From Rudaea sp. (GTDB taxonomy: Bacteria > Pseudomonadota > Gammaproteobacteria > Xanthomonadales > Rhodanobacteraceae): a stretch of DNA of 64,000 bases. A program made the translations under genes and the position numbers. A model generated the notes under the pieces. It was not told the DNA's origin. It worked only from the letters and a program-made list of their open reading frames with translations, and searched no databases. The stretch lies in assembly GCA_031291055.1 (NCBI GenBank), contig JARLJU010000236.1:248001-312000 (forward strand), given 5' to 3'. This document shows, in pieces, positions 18,623-28,385 of this stretch (position 1 is its first letter; every line of letters starts with the position of its first letter).

Positions 18623-19271
18623 CTTGTTCTCCAGAAGCTCGCCTGACTTCGTCGACGAAACGCCGCATCTTTTTCGCATCCTTGACGCCCGGCACCGATT
18701 CGATGCCACTGGATACATCCACGGCATACGGTCGCGCCGAACGGATCGCTGCGCCGACATTATCGCAGGTCAGGCCACCGGCCAGCAGCAAGGCATGCTG
18801 CAGCCCGGTCGGCACTAGCGACCAGTCGAACGACCTGCCGCTCCCGCCCTGCTCGCCGGCGGCATGGCCGTCCAGCAGAAAACCTGTTGCCTGGGGATGC
18901 GCTGCGATGACCCGATGCACGTCCGCATCCCCGCCCATCGGCACGGCCTTGAGGTAACGGCGGCCGTAGCGGACGCAGTCGGCAGCATCCTCATGACCGT
19001 GGAATTGCAGCATATCCGGCGCGACGATGTCGATTGCCGCGGCAATCCAGGCCGGATCGTCGTCCATGAACAGTGCAGCCGCCGTGACGAAGGGCGGCAG
19101 TGCGCGGCGGATTTCCCGCGCCAATTCCGGATCGACAAAGCGACGGCTCTTGCGCGTCAGTACCAGACCGACCGCGTCGACGCCGAGCGCGACTGCCGCC
19201 CGCGCATCCTCGACACGGGTAATGCCGCAAAACTTGATGCGAGTGCGCGCTATCGCGTTCGGCGAGGTCAC
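18603..19271 (-). CDS. trpF: phosphoribosylanthranilate isomerase
   Basis: Catalyses the Amadori rearrangement of phosphoribosylanthranilate in tryptophan synthesis. A protein of 222 residues. The GTG at 19271 overlaps the truA stop as GTGA; a longer reading to 19400 is rejected. The family core RIKFCGITR carries the catalytic Cys. Other motifs are [31 protein letters not shown] and [16 protein letters not shown], which holds the catalytic Asp and the phosphate-binding part. Gene order truA-trpF-trpB-trpA is conserved in gammaproteobacteria that split the trp genes. Confidence 0.96.
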   Translation of the reverse strand: MTSPNAIARTRIKFCGITRVEDARAAVALGVDAVGLVLTRKSRRFVDPELAREIRRALPPFVTAAALFMDDDPAWIAAAIDIVAPDMLQFHGHEDAADCVRYGRRYLKAVPMGGDADVHRVIAAHPQATGFLLDGHAAGEQGGSGRSFDWSLVPTGLQHALLLAGGLTCDNVGAAIRSARPYAVDVSSGIESVPGVKDAKKMRRFVDEVRRASGEQGAGDKS

Positions 19272-20038
19272 GGCAGGGTCACCTCGGCGGGCAGACCGCA
19301 GTCCGGCGGATACAAAGGCCCGAGAAAGGTCAAGCCCTGCGCCGGCGCCGTCGGCCCGGCCACCGAGCGATCGCGCCCGGCCAGCAGTTGCTCGATCCAT
19401 GCGGTCGGCGCGTCGCCGCGTCCGACCGGCAGCAGGCTACCCACGATGTTGCGCACCATGTGATGCAGGAACGCATTCGCCTGGATCTGGATCGAGATCT
19501 TATCGTCGTCGCGCGCAATCCTGATCTCATGCAACGACCGCCTTGGCGAGCGTGCCTGGCAGGCAATCGTGCGAAAGGCGCTGAAGTCATGCTCGCCGAC
19601 CAGTGCCTGCGCGGCTCGGTGCATCAGCGTCGCATCGAGCGGTCGGCGCTCCCAGGCGACATAGCGGGCCTGCAATGCCGGTCGCACGGGGCGATTGAGG
19701 ATCAGGTAGCGATAGCGGCGCGCGCGCGCGCCGAAGCGCGCATGGAAGTCGGCAGCGACCGGCTGCGCCCAGCGCACGGCGATGCTGCCCGGCAGATGCG
19801 AATTCGCACCGAGCGCCCAGCCACGCGCGCTGCGTTGCGCCTGCGTGTCGAAGTGCACAACCTGACAGCGTGCGTGCACGCCGGAATCCGTGCGGCCGGC
19901 GCAGACGACGTCGATCGGCGCATCGGCGACATACGACAAAGCCTTCTCGACTGCGGCCTGGACTGCGTTGCCGTGGCTCAGGCGCTGCCAGCCGAGAAAA
20001 TCGGTGCCGTCGTATTCGATGCCCAGCGCGATGCGCAA
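19268..20038 (-). CDS. truA: tRNA pseudouridine(38-40) synthase TruA
   Basis: Converts uridines 38-40 of the tRNA anticodon arm to pseudouridine. About 256 residues, with the catalytic Asp51 in [11 protein letters not shown]. Other motifs are [21 protein letters not shown] and the opening [17 protein letters not shown]. No ATG is near the N-terminus. I chose TTG at 20038 because AGGAG lies seven bases upstream; a TTG at 20056 would add six residues but has no ribosome binding site. It lies between fimV and trpF. Confidence 0.95.
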   Translation of the reverse strand: MRIALGIEYDGTDFLGWQRLSHGNAVQAAVEKALSYVADAPIDVVCAGRTDSGVHARCQVVHFDTQAQRSARGWALGANSHLPGSIAVRWAQPVAADFHARFGARARRYRYLILNRPVRPALQARYVAWERRPLDATLMHRAAQALVGEHDFSAFRTIACQARSPRRSLHEIRIARDDDKISIQIQANAFLHHMVRNIVGSLLPVGRGDAPTAWIEQLLAGRDRSVAGPTAPAQGLTFLGPLYPPDCGLPAEVTLP

Positions 20039-20162
20039 AGCAGGACTCCTGGACAATTATGGCGGGGATTCTAACGATACCCTGATCCATGTCGAGTTCG
20101 AGCGACTGGTTTTCCCGTTGCTTGCCGCGGCGGGAGAACCCGATGGTTGCAAGCTGCCGTCG

Positions 20163-20188
20163 AAAAAAAAGCCGGGCATGCGCCCGGC
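20163..20188 (-). terminator. intrinsic terminator of fimV
   Basis: A 7-bp stem GCCGGGC/GCCCGGC (20171-20177 and 20182-20188) with loop ATGC is followed, on the minus strand, by eight T residues (the A-run 20163-20170). It stands 26 bases after the fimV stop. Expression of truA and the trp genes therefore probably needs a promoter in 20039-20162 or read-through. Confidence 0.88.
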
Positions 20189-20214
20189 CATAACTGCGTT
20201 GGAGACCCCCCCGC

Positions 20215-22803
20215 CTAACGTATTTCGGCGAGCAGCTTGCGCGCTTCGCCTTTTTGCACGTCACTGCCTTCAGCCATGACTTCATCGAGCATCGACCGCG
20301 CGCCCTCGGGGTCGCCCATGTCCAGATAGGCCTTGGCCAGGTCCAGTTTGGTGCCGATCGCATCCTCGCCGGCGAAGAAATCCTCCGCTGGCTTCGGCGC
20401 GGCCGCTGCCTGCGCGTCGAATGCCGGCGGTGGCGGCGTCGGATGGCCGACCAGGGTTGCGCCATGATCGAAATCCGTCTCGTGCGCCGGCGCCACTGCC
20501 GCGGCGGCAGCGTGATCGGTCAAATCGAAATCGAAGCTGTCCTCGGGCGCGGTTGGCGCATGCGCGTCGTGGGCGCCGAGATCAAACGAGTCATCATGCG
20601 CATGTCCGTCCCCGGCGTTATGGCCGAAACCGGCATGTTCATCGTGGCCGTATGCCGTCGCGGCGAGATCTTCGCTGCCGCCGAACAAGGGATTGTGCGG
20701 GCACAGTTCCTCGCCCATGGCCCGCACCTGCTGCCACTCGGGCTGGGTCGGATCGGCGATATGCGCGTACATCGCTTCGGCTGCTGCTTCGAACTTGGCC
20801 GCGTCACGCTGCGAGTAATACAGGTTGAGCAGTTCCAGCGACAGCGCCGGATCGCCCGGATGCTGCGCCAGGGCATCGAGCAGATGATGCTCGTCTTCGC
20901 TGACGACGTGTTCTTCCATTCCGCCCGTCGGTTCGATGGGCATGAGTACGGGCTTGGGTTTGCGCATGAAACGCATCAGCGCAAGCGCGCCGATCAGCAA
21001 CAGACCGATGCCGCCAATCAGCAACGCGGTATTGTTCTGGTACCACTCCGGTTCTGCCGCCGGCGCGGGCGCGACAGGCTTCGGCTTCGGTACCACCGGC
21101 GCAGCCGGTTTTGCCGGCGTCGACGACGGCGTGGCGGCCAGATCGGTCGGCGGCGTCGGCACCGGTGCAGTCACCGGAACTGTCGTCGCCGTTCCTTCTG
21201 CAGGCGCAGGCGTTGTCGATGCTGTTGCCGGAGGCGTTGCAGCCGGAGGACTGCCCGCCGTGGCTGGTGTGGTCGTCGGCGTCGAGGATGGCGTAGCCGG
21301 CGTGCTCACCGGTGGCGTAGTTGTCGGCGCCGTCGTGTTCGCGGACGGCGTCGTGGGTGGCGTTGCCGGCTTGGCCGCGCCAGCTTTGTCGCTGGCGCTG
21401 ATGTTGCCCCAGATATCCTGCGCGGTGAGTTTGGGTTCGCCCTTCGTACCGGTGTCGGCGGCGGGTTTTGCCGGGGTCTCCGCCGGCTTTGCCACGACTA
21501 CCGGCGTTTCGGCAGGTTTGATCGCTGTCGCAGCAGGCGCGGTCGTGCTGGCAGCGGCCTTGCCGGATTGAAGCTCCTTGAGCTTGTTCTGCAGATCGGC
21601 GATCTCTGATTCCTTGAGCGAAATCAGGCGCTGATCCTTGCCATTGAGGTCTTCCAACTGCTTCACCCGCGATTTCAATTCGCTGGCTTCCTGCTCACGG
21701 CTGGCCAGGGCCTCCTTGGTGCGCGCAAGTTCCGCCTTGGTTTCTGCGCTGCTTCCTGTACCCGTCGACGGCCCCGGATGATCCGCCGCGGTCTGGCCGT
21801 CCTTGCCGGCGCGGGGCGGCACAAGCGCCAGATGTTCGTTGGACTTCGCCGCGCTCGCAGGGGCAGCCTTGGCGGGCGTCGCGGCGCTGGGCGCGCCGGC
21901 ATTGGCGACGACCGTTGGCTTGGACACGGCAGCGTTGCTGCTCCAGGCGTCGTTCTGTTCGCGTACCGCAGCCGCGGCGGCCATGGAAGACCCGGTCGCC
22001 TTGATTTCGTCATTCGAGGGAATACGCAGGATGGCGCCGCGCTTGAGCGCGTTGATGTTGTCCTTGTAGAAAGCGTTCGGATTGGACTTGAGCAGGGCCA
22101 GCATCATCTGGTTGACGTTGGTCGTATCATCCGGGCGCGTGGCCCGGGCGACTTCTGAGAGGGTTTCGCCTGCTGCCACCGGGCCATAGTCGCCAGCGGC
22201 AGCGGCGTGCGTGGCCGTCGGTGCCGGCGCCTTGGGCGCCGCGGGCGCAGGCGCAGGCTGGGGCTTGGTTGCGGCGACGGTGTGCGGCGGTTTCACCGTG
22301 GTCGCTTTCGGCTTGGGCTGTTTTTCCTCGGCAAGTTTCTGCGCCGGTGCTGCCGCGGCTTCCTTCGCGGGCGCCACCGTTGCACTGGAACCGCGTACCG
22401 CTGGCGCCATGATCGGCGGATCCAGCAACACGGTGTATTCGCGCAGCAGCTTGCCTTTCGGCCAGTTCACCTCAACCAGAAAATCAAGGAACGGCTCGCG
22501 CACTGCGTCCTTGGTCGTCAGCTTGATCACTGCCTGACCACGGCCATTGGTGGCGACCGAAAACTCGATCGGCACGTTCACGCGGGCACGATTCAGGCCC
22601 ACGCGCTGGAAATCCTCGGCGGTCGCCAGGCCAACCGTGAGCCCGCTGGCTTCCGCGGGCGAGTCGGCGGTGACCGGGATTTCCGCATCGAGCGGCTGGT
22701 TCAGCCCCGACTTGACCTGGATTGACCCCAGGCCGAGCGCGAACGCATTGCCCCCGATCAACGCCAGCGCGATGGCGAGGGATAATTTGGACGGTCCACT
22801 CAT
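20215..22803 (-). CDS. fimV: FimV-family pilus assembly / polar hub protein
   Basis: A protein of 862 residues. It has a signal peptide (ending NAFALGLG), the FimV N-terminal domain (IQVKSGLNQPLDAEIPV to FLVEVNWPKGKLLREYTVLLDPP), and a peptidoglycan-binding LysM-like unit at about 206-265 (YGPVAAGETLSEVA to LKRGAILRIPS). A long A/P/T-rich linker with a coiled coil (AELARTKEALASREQEASEL) follows, then a span at about 589-612. The acidic cytoplasmic region ends in the FimV C-terminal TPR-like domain (TKLDLAKAYLDMGDPEGARSML). FimV organises the cell pole, type IV pili and twitching motility. It lies between asd and truA as in Pseudomonas. Confidence 0.95.
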   Translation of the reverse strand: MSGPSKLSLAIALALIGGNAFALGLGSIQVKSGLNQPLDAEIPVTADSPAEASGLTVGLATAEDFQRVGLNRARVNVPIEFSVATNGRGQAVIKLTTKDAVREPFLDFLVEVNWPKGKLLREYTVLLDPPIMAPAVRGSSATVAPAKEAAAAPAQKLAEEKQPKPKATTVKPPHTVAATKPQPAPAPAAPKAPAPTATHAAAAGDYGPVAAGETLSEVARATRPDDTTNVNQMMLALLKSNPNAFYKDNINALKRGAILRIPSNDEIKATGSSMAAAAAVREQNDAWSSNAAVSKPTVVANAGAPSAATPAKAAPASAAKSNEHLALVPPRAGKDGQTAADHPGPSTGTGSSAETKAELARTKEALASREQEASELKSRVKQLEDLNGKDQRLISLKESEIADLQNKLKELQSGKAAASTTAPAATAIKPAETPVVVAKPAETPAKPAADTGTKGEPKLTAQDIWGNISASDKAGAAKPATPPTTPSANTTAPTTTPPVSTPATPSSTPTTTPATAGSPPAATPPATASTTPAPAEGTATTVPVTAPVPTPPTDLAATPSSTPAKPAAPVVPKPKPVAPAPAAEPEWYQNNTALLIGGIGLLLIGALALMRFMRKPKPVLMPIEPTGGMEEHVVSEDEHHLLDALAQHPGDPALSLELLNLYYSQRDAAKFEAAAEAMYAHIADPTQPEWQQVRAMGEELCPHNPLFGGSEDLAATAYGHDEHAGFGHNAGDGHAHDDSFDLGAHDAHAPTAPEDSFDFDLTDHAAAAAVAPAHETDFDHGATLVGHPTPPPPAFDAQAAAAPKPAEDFFAGEDAIGTKLDLAKAYLDMGDPEGARSMLDEVMAEGSDVQKGEARKLLAEIR

Positions 22804-22887
22804 GAGGTCGTTCCCCCGAAAACAGTAAAAACAGCCTGGCGCAACCCTAAGCTCGAAAACGCCTTATAACACAATCGTAACTATAGG

Positions 22888-23922
22888 TCACAAGTAAGTT
22901 TTTGCCAATATCTCGGCAATCTGTACCGCGTTCAGTGCCGCGCCCTTGCGAATATTGTCCGAAACGATCCACAGGTTGAGTCCGCGCGCATGCGAAATAT
23001 CGTCGCGGATGCGGCCCACGTACACGGCATCGTGGCCAGCAGCGTCGCCAACCGGGGTGGGATAACCACCGGCCTTGCGCTCATCCATCACCACCACGCC
23101 AGGAGCCTTTTCCAGCAAGGCGCGCGCGGCTTCCGCGGTGATTTTCCCGCGGGTCTCGATATGCACCGCTTCGGCATGCCCATAGAACACCGGCACGCGC
23201 ACCGCTGTCGGATTCACCTGAATGGACTCGTCGCCGAGAATCTTGCGCGTCTCCCAGACCATTTTCATTTCTTCCTTCGTATAGCCGTTTTCCTGGAAGT
23301 CGTCGATGTGCGGGATCACATTAAATGCAATTTGCTTGCTGAACTTGACCGGCGCGGCCGGCTGGAAATTGAGCAAGGCGGCGGTCTGCCGGCCGAGTTC
23401 CTCCAGCCCGGAGCGCCCGGCCCCGGAAACGGATTGGTACGTCGCCACATTGATGCGTTCGATGCCCACGGCGCGATGGATCGGCGCCAGCGCGACCAGC
23501 ATCTGCATGGTCGAACAGTTCGGATTGGCGATGATGCCGTGGGTCCTGTAGCCGCCGATCGCTTCGGGATTGACCTCGCTCACGACCAGCGGAATATCGT
23601 CGCGGTAACGGAACTCGGACGTGTTGTCGATGACCACAGCGCCCGCGGCCGCGGCGCGCGGCGCATGCTCGCGGCTGACCTTGGCACCGGCCGAGAAGAA
23701 CGCGATGTCAACGCCGGCGAAATCGCAGTCTTCCAGGCTTTTCACCGTGACCTGCCGGTGGCCGAACTCGACCTGGCCGCCGGCCGATCGCGCGCTCGCA
23801 AGCGGGACGAGCTCGGACACGGGAAATTTGCGCTCCGCAAGAATGCCGAGCAGAACCTCGCCCACCGCGCCGGTCGCGCCGACCATGGCCACCTTGTAAC
23901 GCCTGCCCGGATTCTGGGTCAT
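22888..23922 (-). CDS. asd: aspartate-semialdehyde dehydrogenase
   Basis: NADPH-dependent reduction of aspartyl phosphate to aspartate semialdehyde, for lysine, methionine, threonine and diaminopimelate. A protein of 344 residues with the Rossmann motif VGATGAVGEVLL, the catalytic Cys136 in NPNCSTMQ, the substrate region TYQSVSGAGRSG, and the HAEAVHIET segment with the catalytic His. The closing RKGAALNAVQIAE is family-typical. It lies between aroC and fimV on the same strand. Confidence 0.97.
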   Translation of the reverse strand: MTQNPGRRYKVAMVGATGAVGEVLLGILAERKFPVSELVPLASARSAGGQVEFGHRQVTVKSLEDCDFAGVDIAFFSAGAKVSREHAPRAAAAGAVVIDNTSEFRYRDDIPLVVSEVNPEAIGGYRTHGIIANPNCSTMQMLVALAPIHRAVGIERINVATYQSVSGAGRSGLEELGRQTAALLNFQPAAPVKFSKQIAFNVIPHIDDFQENGYTKEEMKMVWETRKILGDESIQVNPTAVRVPVFYGHAEAVHIETRGKITAEAARALLEKAPGVVVMDERKAGGYPTPVGDAAGHDAVYVGRIRDDISHARGLNLWIVSDNIRKGAALNAVQIAEILAKTYL

Positions 23923-23969
23923 GAGGCCTTGTCCACCTTTTCAAGTTGTATAAATTTTCACGGTGCGCA

Positions 23970-25085
23970 TCAGCGCATCGTTCCGGGAATACGCGGCATG
24001 ATCGCGCCGACATCCCCGCACTGCGCGCGGTGGCGCAACGCCTGGTCCATCAGCACGAGGGCAACCATCGCCTCGGCGATCGGTGTGGCGCGGATGCCGA
24101 CGCAGGGATCGTGACGACCCTTGGTGCGGACTTCAACCGCTTCGCCTGCAAGATTCACGCTGCGGCCGGGAACGAGAATGCTCGAGGCCGGCTTCAGCGC
24201 GATCGAGGCGAGGATGTGCTGGCCGGTCGAAATGCCGCCGAGGATGCCGCCGGCGTGGTTGGACAGGAATCCTGCCGCTGTCATCTCGTCGCGGTGCTCG
24301 CTGCCACGCTGGGTCACTGCCGCGCATCCGGCGCCGATCTCCACGCCCTTGACCGCATTGATCGACATCAGCGCCGCAGCCAGTTCGCCGTCGAGCTTGC
24401 CGTAGATCGGCTCGCCCCAGCCCGGCGGAACGTTTTCCGCGACGACATTCACGCGTGCGCCGATCGAATCTCCAGACTTGCGCAGCACGTCGATGTACTT
24501 CTGCAGTTCCGCCACCGTGGCCGCATCAGGCCAGAAGAACGCATTGGCATTGACCTGGTCCCAGTCGATCACACCGCTTTCAGTCAGCCGCGGCGTCAAC
24601 GGCCCAAGCTGGGCCAGCCAGCCACGCACGACAATGTGGAATTTTTCCCGCAGCCACTTTTTGGCGATCACGCCGGCCGCTACGCGCATGGTCGTCTCGC
24701 GCGCCGAGGCTCGCCCGCCGCCGCGATGATCGCGAATGCCGTATTTCTGCCAGTAGGTGTAATCGGCGTGACCCGGCCGGAATACATCGGCAAGTTCGGC
24801 GTAGTCCTTTGAACGCGCGTCGGTGTTGCGGATCAGCAGCGCGATCGGCGTCCCGGTGGTGATCCCTTCGTACACGCCCGACAGGATCTCCACGTCGTCG
24901 GTTTCATGCCGTTGCGAGGTGTAGCGCGATTTGCCGGTAGCGCGGCGTTCCAGATCGCGGCGGAAATCGTCCGGCGCGATCGCGACGCCCGGCGGGCAGC
25001 CGTCGATCACGCAGCCGATCGCCGGCCCGTGGCTTTCGCCGAAAGTGGTGACCGTAAAAAGTTTTCCGAATGAATTGCTCGACAC
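23970..25085 (-). CDS. aroC: chorismate synthase
   Basis: Converts EPSP to chorismate using reduced FMN, the last step of the shikimate pathway. A protein of 371 residues with the three family signatures: [18 protein letters not shown] near the N-terminus, [18 protein letters not shown], and the C-terminal [21 protein letters not shown]. It starts four bases after the prmB stop, so the two are coupled or at least co-transcribed. Confidence 0.97.
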   Translation of the reverse strand: MSSNSFGKLFTVTTFGESHGPAIGCVIDGCPPGVAIAPDDFRRDLERRATGKSRYTSQRHETDDVEILSGVYEGITTGTPIALLIRNTDARSKDYAELADVFRPGHADYTYWQKYGIRDHRGGGRASARETTMRVAAGVIAKKWLREKFHIVVRGWLAQLGPLTPRLTESGVIDWDQVNANAFFWPDAATVAELQKYIDVLRKSGDSIGARVNVVAENVPPGWGEPIYGKLDGELAAALMSINAVKGVEIGAGCAAVTQRGSEHRDEMTAAGFLSNHAGGILGGISTGQHILASIALKPASSILVPGRSVNLAGEAVEVRTKGRHDPCVGIRATPIAEAMVALVLMDQALRHRAQCGDVGAIMPRIPGTMR

Positions 25086-25088
25086 TCG

Positions 25089-26018
25089 CTACCTCGTTGC
25101 CAACACCGCGTCGATCGATTTGGCGTGGTTGACCAGATCGCCGCGTGCGATCGCGAACACGCCCATCTGGCCCACCTCGAATTCGATCCAGTTGAGCGGC
25201 AGTTTCGGCAGCAGCCGCGCCAATGCTCGCTCGCTTTCGCCGACTTCGACGATCAGCCAGCCATCCTTGCTCAAATGCGCCGGCGCCTCGGCAAGGATGC
25301 GCAGCGCGAAATCCAGGCCGTCGTCACCGGCGCGCAAGCCTAGTGCCGGCTCATGGCTGTATTCGGGCGGCAATGCGGCATATTCCTGCTCGGTCACGTA
25401 AGGCGGATTGCTCACGATCAGATCGTAGACCTGCCCTTGGAGGCCGGCGAACAAATCCGATTTCACCGCGCGCACGCGATCCTCGACATTCTGGAATTCG
25501 ATATTTTCACGCGCCAGCGCCAGCGCGGCATCGCTGATGTCGGCAAGATCGACCTGCCAATCCTGGTTGTGTGCGGCCATCGCAATGCCGATGCAGCCTG
25601 AGCCCGTGCACAGATCAAGTGCGCGACTCACCGCCAGGCCGTCCAGCCATGGTGAGAAACCGTTCTGGATCGACTCGGCAATCGGCGAGCGCGGCACCAG
25701 GGCGCGCTCGTCGGACTTGAACTTGAGTCCGGCGAACCATGCCTCGCCGGTGAGATAGGCGACGGGCTTGCGCTCGCTCACGCGGCGCTCGATCAGGGCC
25801 AGGATGGTTTTTTTCTCCATGGCGGTCAGTTTCGCGCCGCCATAGGCCGGCGACAGATCGTGCGGCAGATGCAGTGCATGCAGCACCAGGTGCGTGGCTT
25901 CGTCCAGCGCATTGTCGTAGCTGTGGCCGAAGGTCAATTCCGAGCTGGCGAAGCAGCTGGCACCATAGCGGATGAAATCGATGATCGAGGCGAGTTCTTG
26001 GGTCACGTCGGCGAGCAT
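25089..26018 (-). CDS. prmB: 50S ribosomal protein L3 glutamine methyltransferase
   Basis: Methylates a glutamine of ribosomal protein L3 with S-adenosylmethionine. A protein of 309 residues. The ATG at 26018 begins MLADVTQELASIIDFIRYG, which fits the PrmB N-terminus; upstream readings to 26270 are rejected. The SAM motif LDLCTGSGCIGIA and the glutamine-binding NPPY (SNPPYVTEQEY) are present. The PrmB assignment over the paralogue PrmC rests on the N-terminal domain and the prmB-aroC neighbourhood. Confidence 0.93.
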   Translation of the reverse strand: MLADVTQELASIIDFIRYGASCFASSELTFGHSYDNALDEATHLVLHALHLPHDLSPAYGGAKLTAMEKKTILALIERRVSERKPVAYLTGEAWFAGLKFKSDERALVPRSPIAESIQNGFSPWLDGLAVSRALDLCTGSGCIGIAMAAHNQDWQVDLADISDAALALARENIEFQNVEDRVRAVKSDLFAGLQGQVYDLIVSNPPYVTEQEYAALPPEYSHEPALGLRAGDDGLDFALRILAEAPAHLSKDGWLIVEVGESERALARLLPKLPLNWIEFEVGQMGVFAIARGDLVNHAKSIDAVLATR

Positions 26019-26110
26019 GCATGAAGTTGATGGTGCATAGCGGCAAGTATAGGGGAAGCACGCCGCGATAAAGCAGCGTGGCCACAAAGCAGCCCCGTTA
26101 TAATGCCGCG

Positions 26111-26752
26111 ATGAGCACACCTTCTTCCTCCTCACGCGCGCTGCCCATGTGGCTGATCCTCGTCGCGGCGCTGGCTGCCGGTTCGGGATTGTGGCTGGGC
26201 AACCGCTTTCTCGGCGCGCCGGCGCCCGCCAGACTCGAAAATGCGGTGCGCTATCCGGCGCCGCGCACAATCCCCGAATTCCATCTCATGCAGGCCAGTG
26301 GCCAGCCATTGAGCCTGAGCGACTGGCGCGGCCACTGGAATGTCGTGTATTTCGGCTACACCAATTGCCCGGATGTCTGCCCGACCACACTGGCGACGTT
26401 CAAGCAGGTCTGGAAAGACCTGGGCGCGCGTGGACTCACCGATTCGGTGCGCATCGATTTCATTTCCGTCGATCCGCAGCGCGATACGCCCGGACACCTG
26501 CGGCAGTACGTCGATTTCTTCAGTCCCGACTTCGTCGCGGCCACCGGCAGCGATGAGGATCTGACTGCGCTGACCCGCTCGCTCGGTCTGGTCTACAGCC
26601 GCAGCACGGATGCCAACGGCGCGGTCGAGGTCGATCACAGCGGCTCGGCCGTGATCATCGATCCGCAGGGGCACCTGATAGGCATGTTCCGGCCGCCTTT
26701 CGCGGCAAGCGCGCTGAGCAACGATCTTGCTGCCCTGATCAAGCAGGGCTGA
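26111..26752 (+). CDS. SCO1/SenC-family copper chaperone
   Basis: A protein of 213 residues with one N-terminal membrane anchor (about 12-31, MWLILVAALAAGSGLWLG) and a thioredoxin-like domain in the periplasm. The copper-binding pair Cys86 and Cys90 sits in TNCPDVCPTT, and the third ligand His in VDHSGSAVIID. SCO proteins deliver copper to cytochrome c oxidase CuA or act as thiol reductants. The ATG at 26111 was chosen over an in-frame upstream codon at 26078. It is followed two bases later by psd. Confidence 0.92.
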   Translation: MSTPSSSSRALPMWLILVAALAAGSGLWLGNRFLGAPAPARLENAVRYPAPRTIPEFHLMQASGQPLSLSDWRGHWNVVYFGYTNCPDVCPTTLATFKQVWKDLGARGLTDSVRIDFISVDPQRDTPGHLRQYVDFFSPDFVAATGSDEDLTALTRSLGLVYSRSTDANGAVEVDHSGSAVIIDPQGHLIGMFRPPFAASALSNDLAALIKQG

Positions 26753-26754
26753 CC

Positions 26755-27612
26755 ATGCGCTTTGCGGTCGGCCTGCAATACCTGTTGCCGCACCATGCCC
26801 TGTCGCGCGTCGTCTACTCGGCGACGCGCTGGACCTGGCGGCCGTGGAAGGATTTCCTCATCCGGAAAATCATACGAAATTACAATGTGGACATGAGCGA
26901 GGCACTGCAACCGGAGCCCGCGGCGTATCCGAGCTTCAACGCCTTTTTCACGCGCGCGCTGAATGCAGGAGCACGCACGGCAGCGCCCGAGGCGGATGCC
27001 ATACTCTGCCCCGCCGACGGCCGCATCAGCCAGGCCGGCGCGATTCGCGACGGACGTATCTTCCAGGCCAAGGGTTTCGACTTCAGCGCGGCCGAATTGC
27101 TCGGCGACGATGCCGCCGCCGCGCCATACATGAACGGCCACTTCGTCACCGTCTACCTGTCGCCACGTGACTATCACCGTGTGCATGCGCCGCTGGCCGG
27201 CACGCTGCGCGAAACGGTGCACATTCCCGGGCGCATTTTCAGCGTCGCGCCATTCACGGTCGCCGCTGTGCCGCGTCTGTTCGCGCGCAACGAGCGCGTG
27301 ATCTGCCATTTTGACGGCGACCGCGCCGATCCAGGCCGGGGCTCCTATGCGCTGGCCATGGTCGGGGCGATGCTGGTGTCTGGCGTCCAGACCGTCTGGG
27401 GCGGCGTCGAGATTCCGCCGTATGCCGGCGCGATCACGCGCAAGGACTATCGCGGCCGCAACATCCGTCTGGATCGTTTCGCGGAACTGGGACGTTTCAA
27501 CATGGGTTCGACCGTCATCCTCCTGTTGCCGGCAGGTGCGGCGGAACTGGCTTCGGGTCTGCAGGCCGATGCGCCGGTGCGCGTGGGCCAGTCCCTTGGC
27601 CGCCTGATTTGA
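26755..27612 (+). CDS. psd: phosphatidylserine decarboxylase proenzyme
   Basis: Makes phosphatidylethanolamine from phosphatidylserine at the inner membrane. A protein of 285 residues. The self-cleavage site is GST at 251-253 (FNMGSTVIL, with Met instead of the more common Leu before Gly), giving a pyruvoyl alpha chain of about 34 residues. Conserved blocks PADGRIS, YLSPRDYHRVHAP and FARNERV are present; the first two carry the Asp and His of the processing triad. It starts two bases after the SCO gene. Confidence 0.96.
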   Translation: MRFAVGLQYLLPHHALSRVVYSATRWTWRPWKDFLIRKIIRNYNVDMSEALQPEPAAYPSFNAFFTRALNAGARTAAPEADAILCPADGRISQAGAIRDGRIFQAKGFDFSAAELLGDDAAAAPYMNGHFVTVYLSPRDYHRVHAPLAGTLRETVHIPGRIFSVAPFTVAAVPRLFARNERVICHFDGDRADPGRGSYALAMVGAMLVSGVQTVWGGVEIPPYAGAITRKDYRGRNIRLDRFAELGRFNMGSTVILLLPAGAAELASGLQADAPVRVGQSLGRLI

Positions 27613-27719
27613 GCTTTCTTGTTGGTTTTTTGCAACGCGTCAAATCCCCAGTTTTCCGCCCCCTTCCAACGGTTCCGGTAGGGGTAAATACCGCGTGCAA
27701 TTTTTCTGGAAATCCCCCA

Positions 27720-27751
27720 GAATGTGACGCAGGGGGTCGGAATGTGACGCA
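27720..27751. promoter_or_regulatory. 12-bp direct repeat, possible operator
   Basis: GAATGTGACGCA occurs at 27720-27731 and again at 27740-27751, exactly 20 bases apart (about two helical turns). It lies in the 231-base gap before the 27844 gene, and TAGAAT at 27781 could be a -10 element. The spacing is that of a tandem activator or repressor site. The regulator is unknown. Confidence 0.4.
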
Positions 27752-27843
27752 ATATGCAGGTCGCGCTTCACATATCGATCTAGAATAGCGACGACGGAGC
27801 AGTTACGTCGCGCCAGCAGCAAAGCATCGAGGACAGGATCGCC

Positions 27844-28287
27844 ATGCGGATCGTTACCCGACTCATCGCCCTAAGCCGTTCCATCCAGCTCAATCGCCAG
27901 TTCCGCGAAATCGAGAAATCGATCGCCGATTTGCCGCTGGCAGGACGGCGTCAGCTCGCCGCGATCGCGATGCGTGAGTTCGCCACGGCGGCGAAATGCG
28001 AATTTCCGCACCTGTACGGCACGCCCGAATCCGACCAGCGCTACCAGCCCTGGGGCAGCGGCACCGATCTGGGATTTTCCCGGGTGAAATCGGACAACCC
28101 GCAGGTCAAGTTGCGCGGGATCGCTCTATGGCTCACGGTTGCCTATCACGAAACCAAGGAATCCAAGTACGGCGAGATTCAGAACCTGCATCGCCAGCTG
28201 ATGCGCACGCTGCGCGTTCTCAAGGAGAGTGCGCCGCCGGTAGAAGCGAACCAGTGGTTCGCCGGCCAGGCCGGCCAGGCCGCCTGA
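27844..28287 (+). CDS. small soluble protein, unknown
   Basis: A protein of 147 residues, mostly alpha-helical by composition, with no signal peptide or membrane span. Features are an N-terminal basic helix (MRIVTRLIALSRSIQLNRQF), a central aromatic stretch (YQPWGSGTDLGFSRVKSDNPQVKLRG written in the order seen, residues about 67-92), then WLTVAYHETKESKYGEIQNLHRQL and a GQAGQAA tail. It stands alone between psd and a strong terminator. I do not recognise the family; expression as a single gene from its own promoter seems likely. Confidence 0.65.
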   Translation: MRIVTRLIALSRSIQLNRQFREIEKSIADLPLAGRRQLAAIAMREFATAAKCEFPHLYGTPESDQRYQPWGSGTDLGFSRVKSDNPQVKLRGIALWLTVAYHETKESKYGEIQNLHRQLMRTLRVLKESAPPVEANQWFAGQAGQAA

Positions 28288-28329
28288 GCCAACTCAACGA
28301 AATAACTCCACGTCGGGCTTCACTTCTTT

Positions 28330-28357
28330 GCGCCGGGTCTTCCCGGCGCTTTTTTTT
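28330..28357 (+). terminator. strong intrinsic terminator
   Basis: An 8-bp perfect stem GCGCCGGG/CCCGGCGC (28330-28337 and 28342-28349) with loop TCTT is followed by eight T residues (28350-28357). It lies 42 bases after the stop of the 27844 gene. Confidence 0.92.
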
Positions 28358-28385
28358 GCGCGTCACGGACGGATGGATTCGCCGT

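Noticed and set aside
27613-27719. Search for a tRNA or small RNA after psd
   Set aside because: I could not fold a cloverleaf or a stem followed by a T-run here beyond a weak 4-bp pairing; nothing supports an RNA gene.
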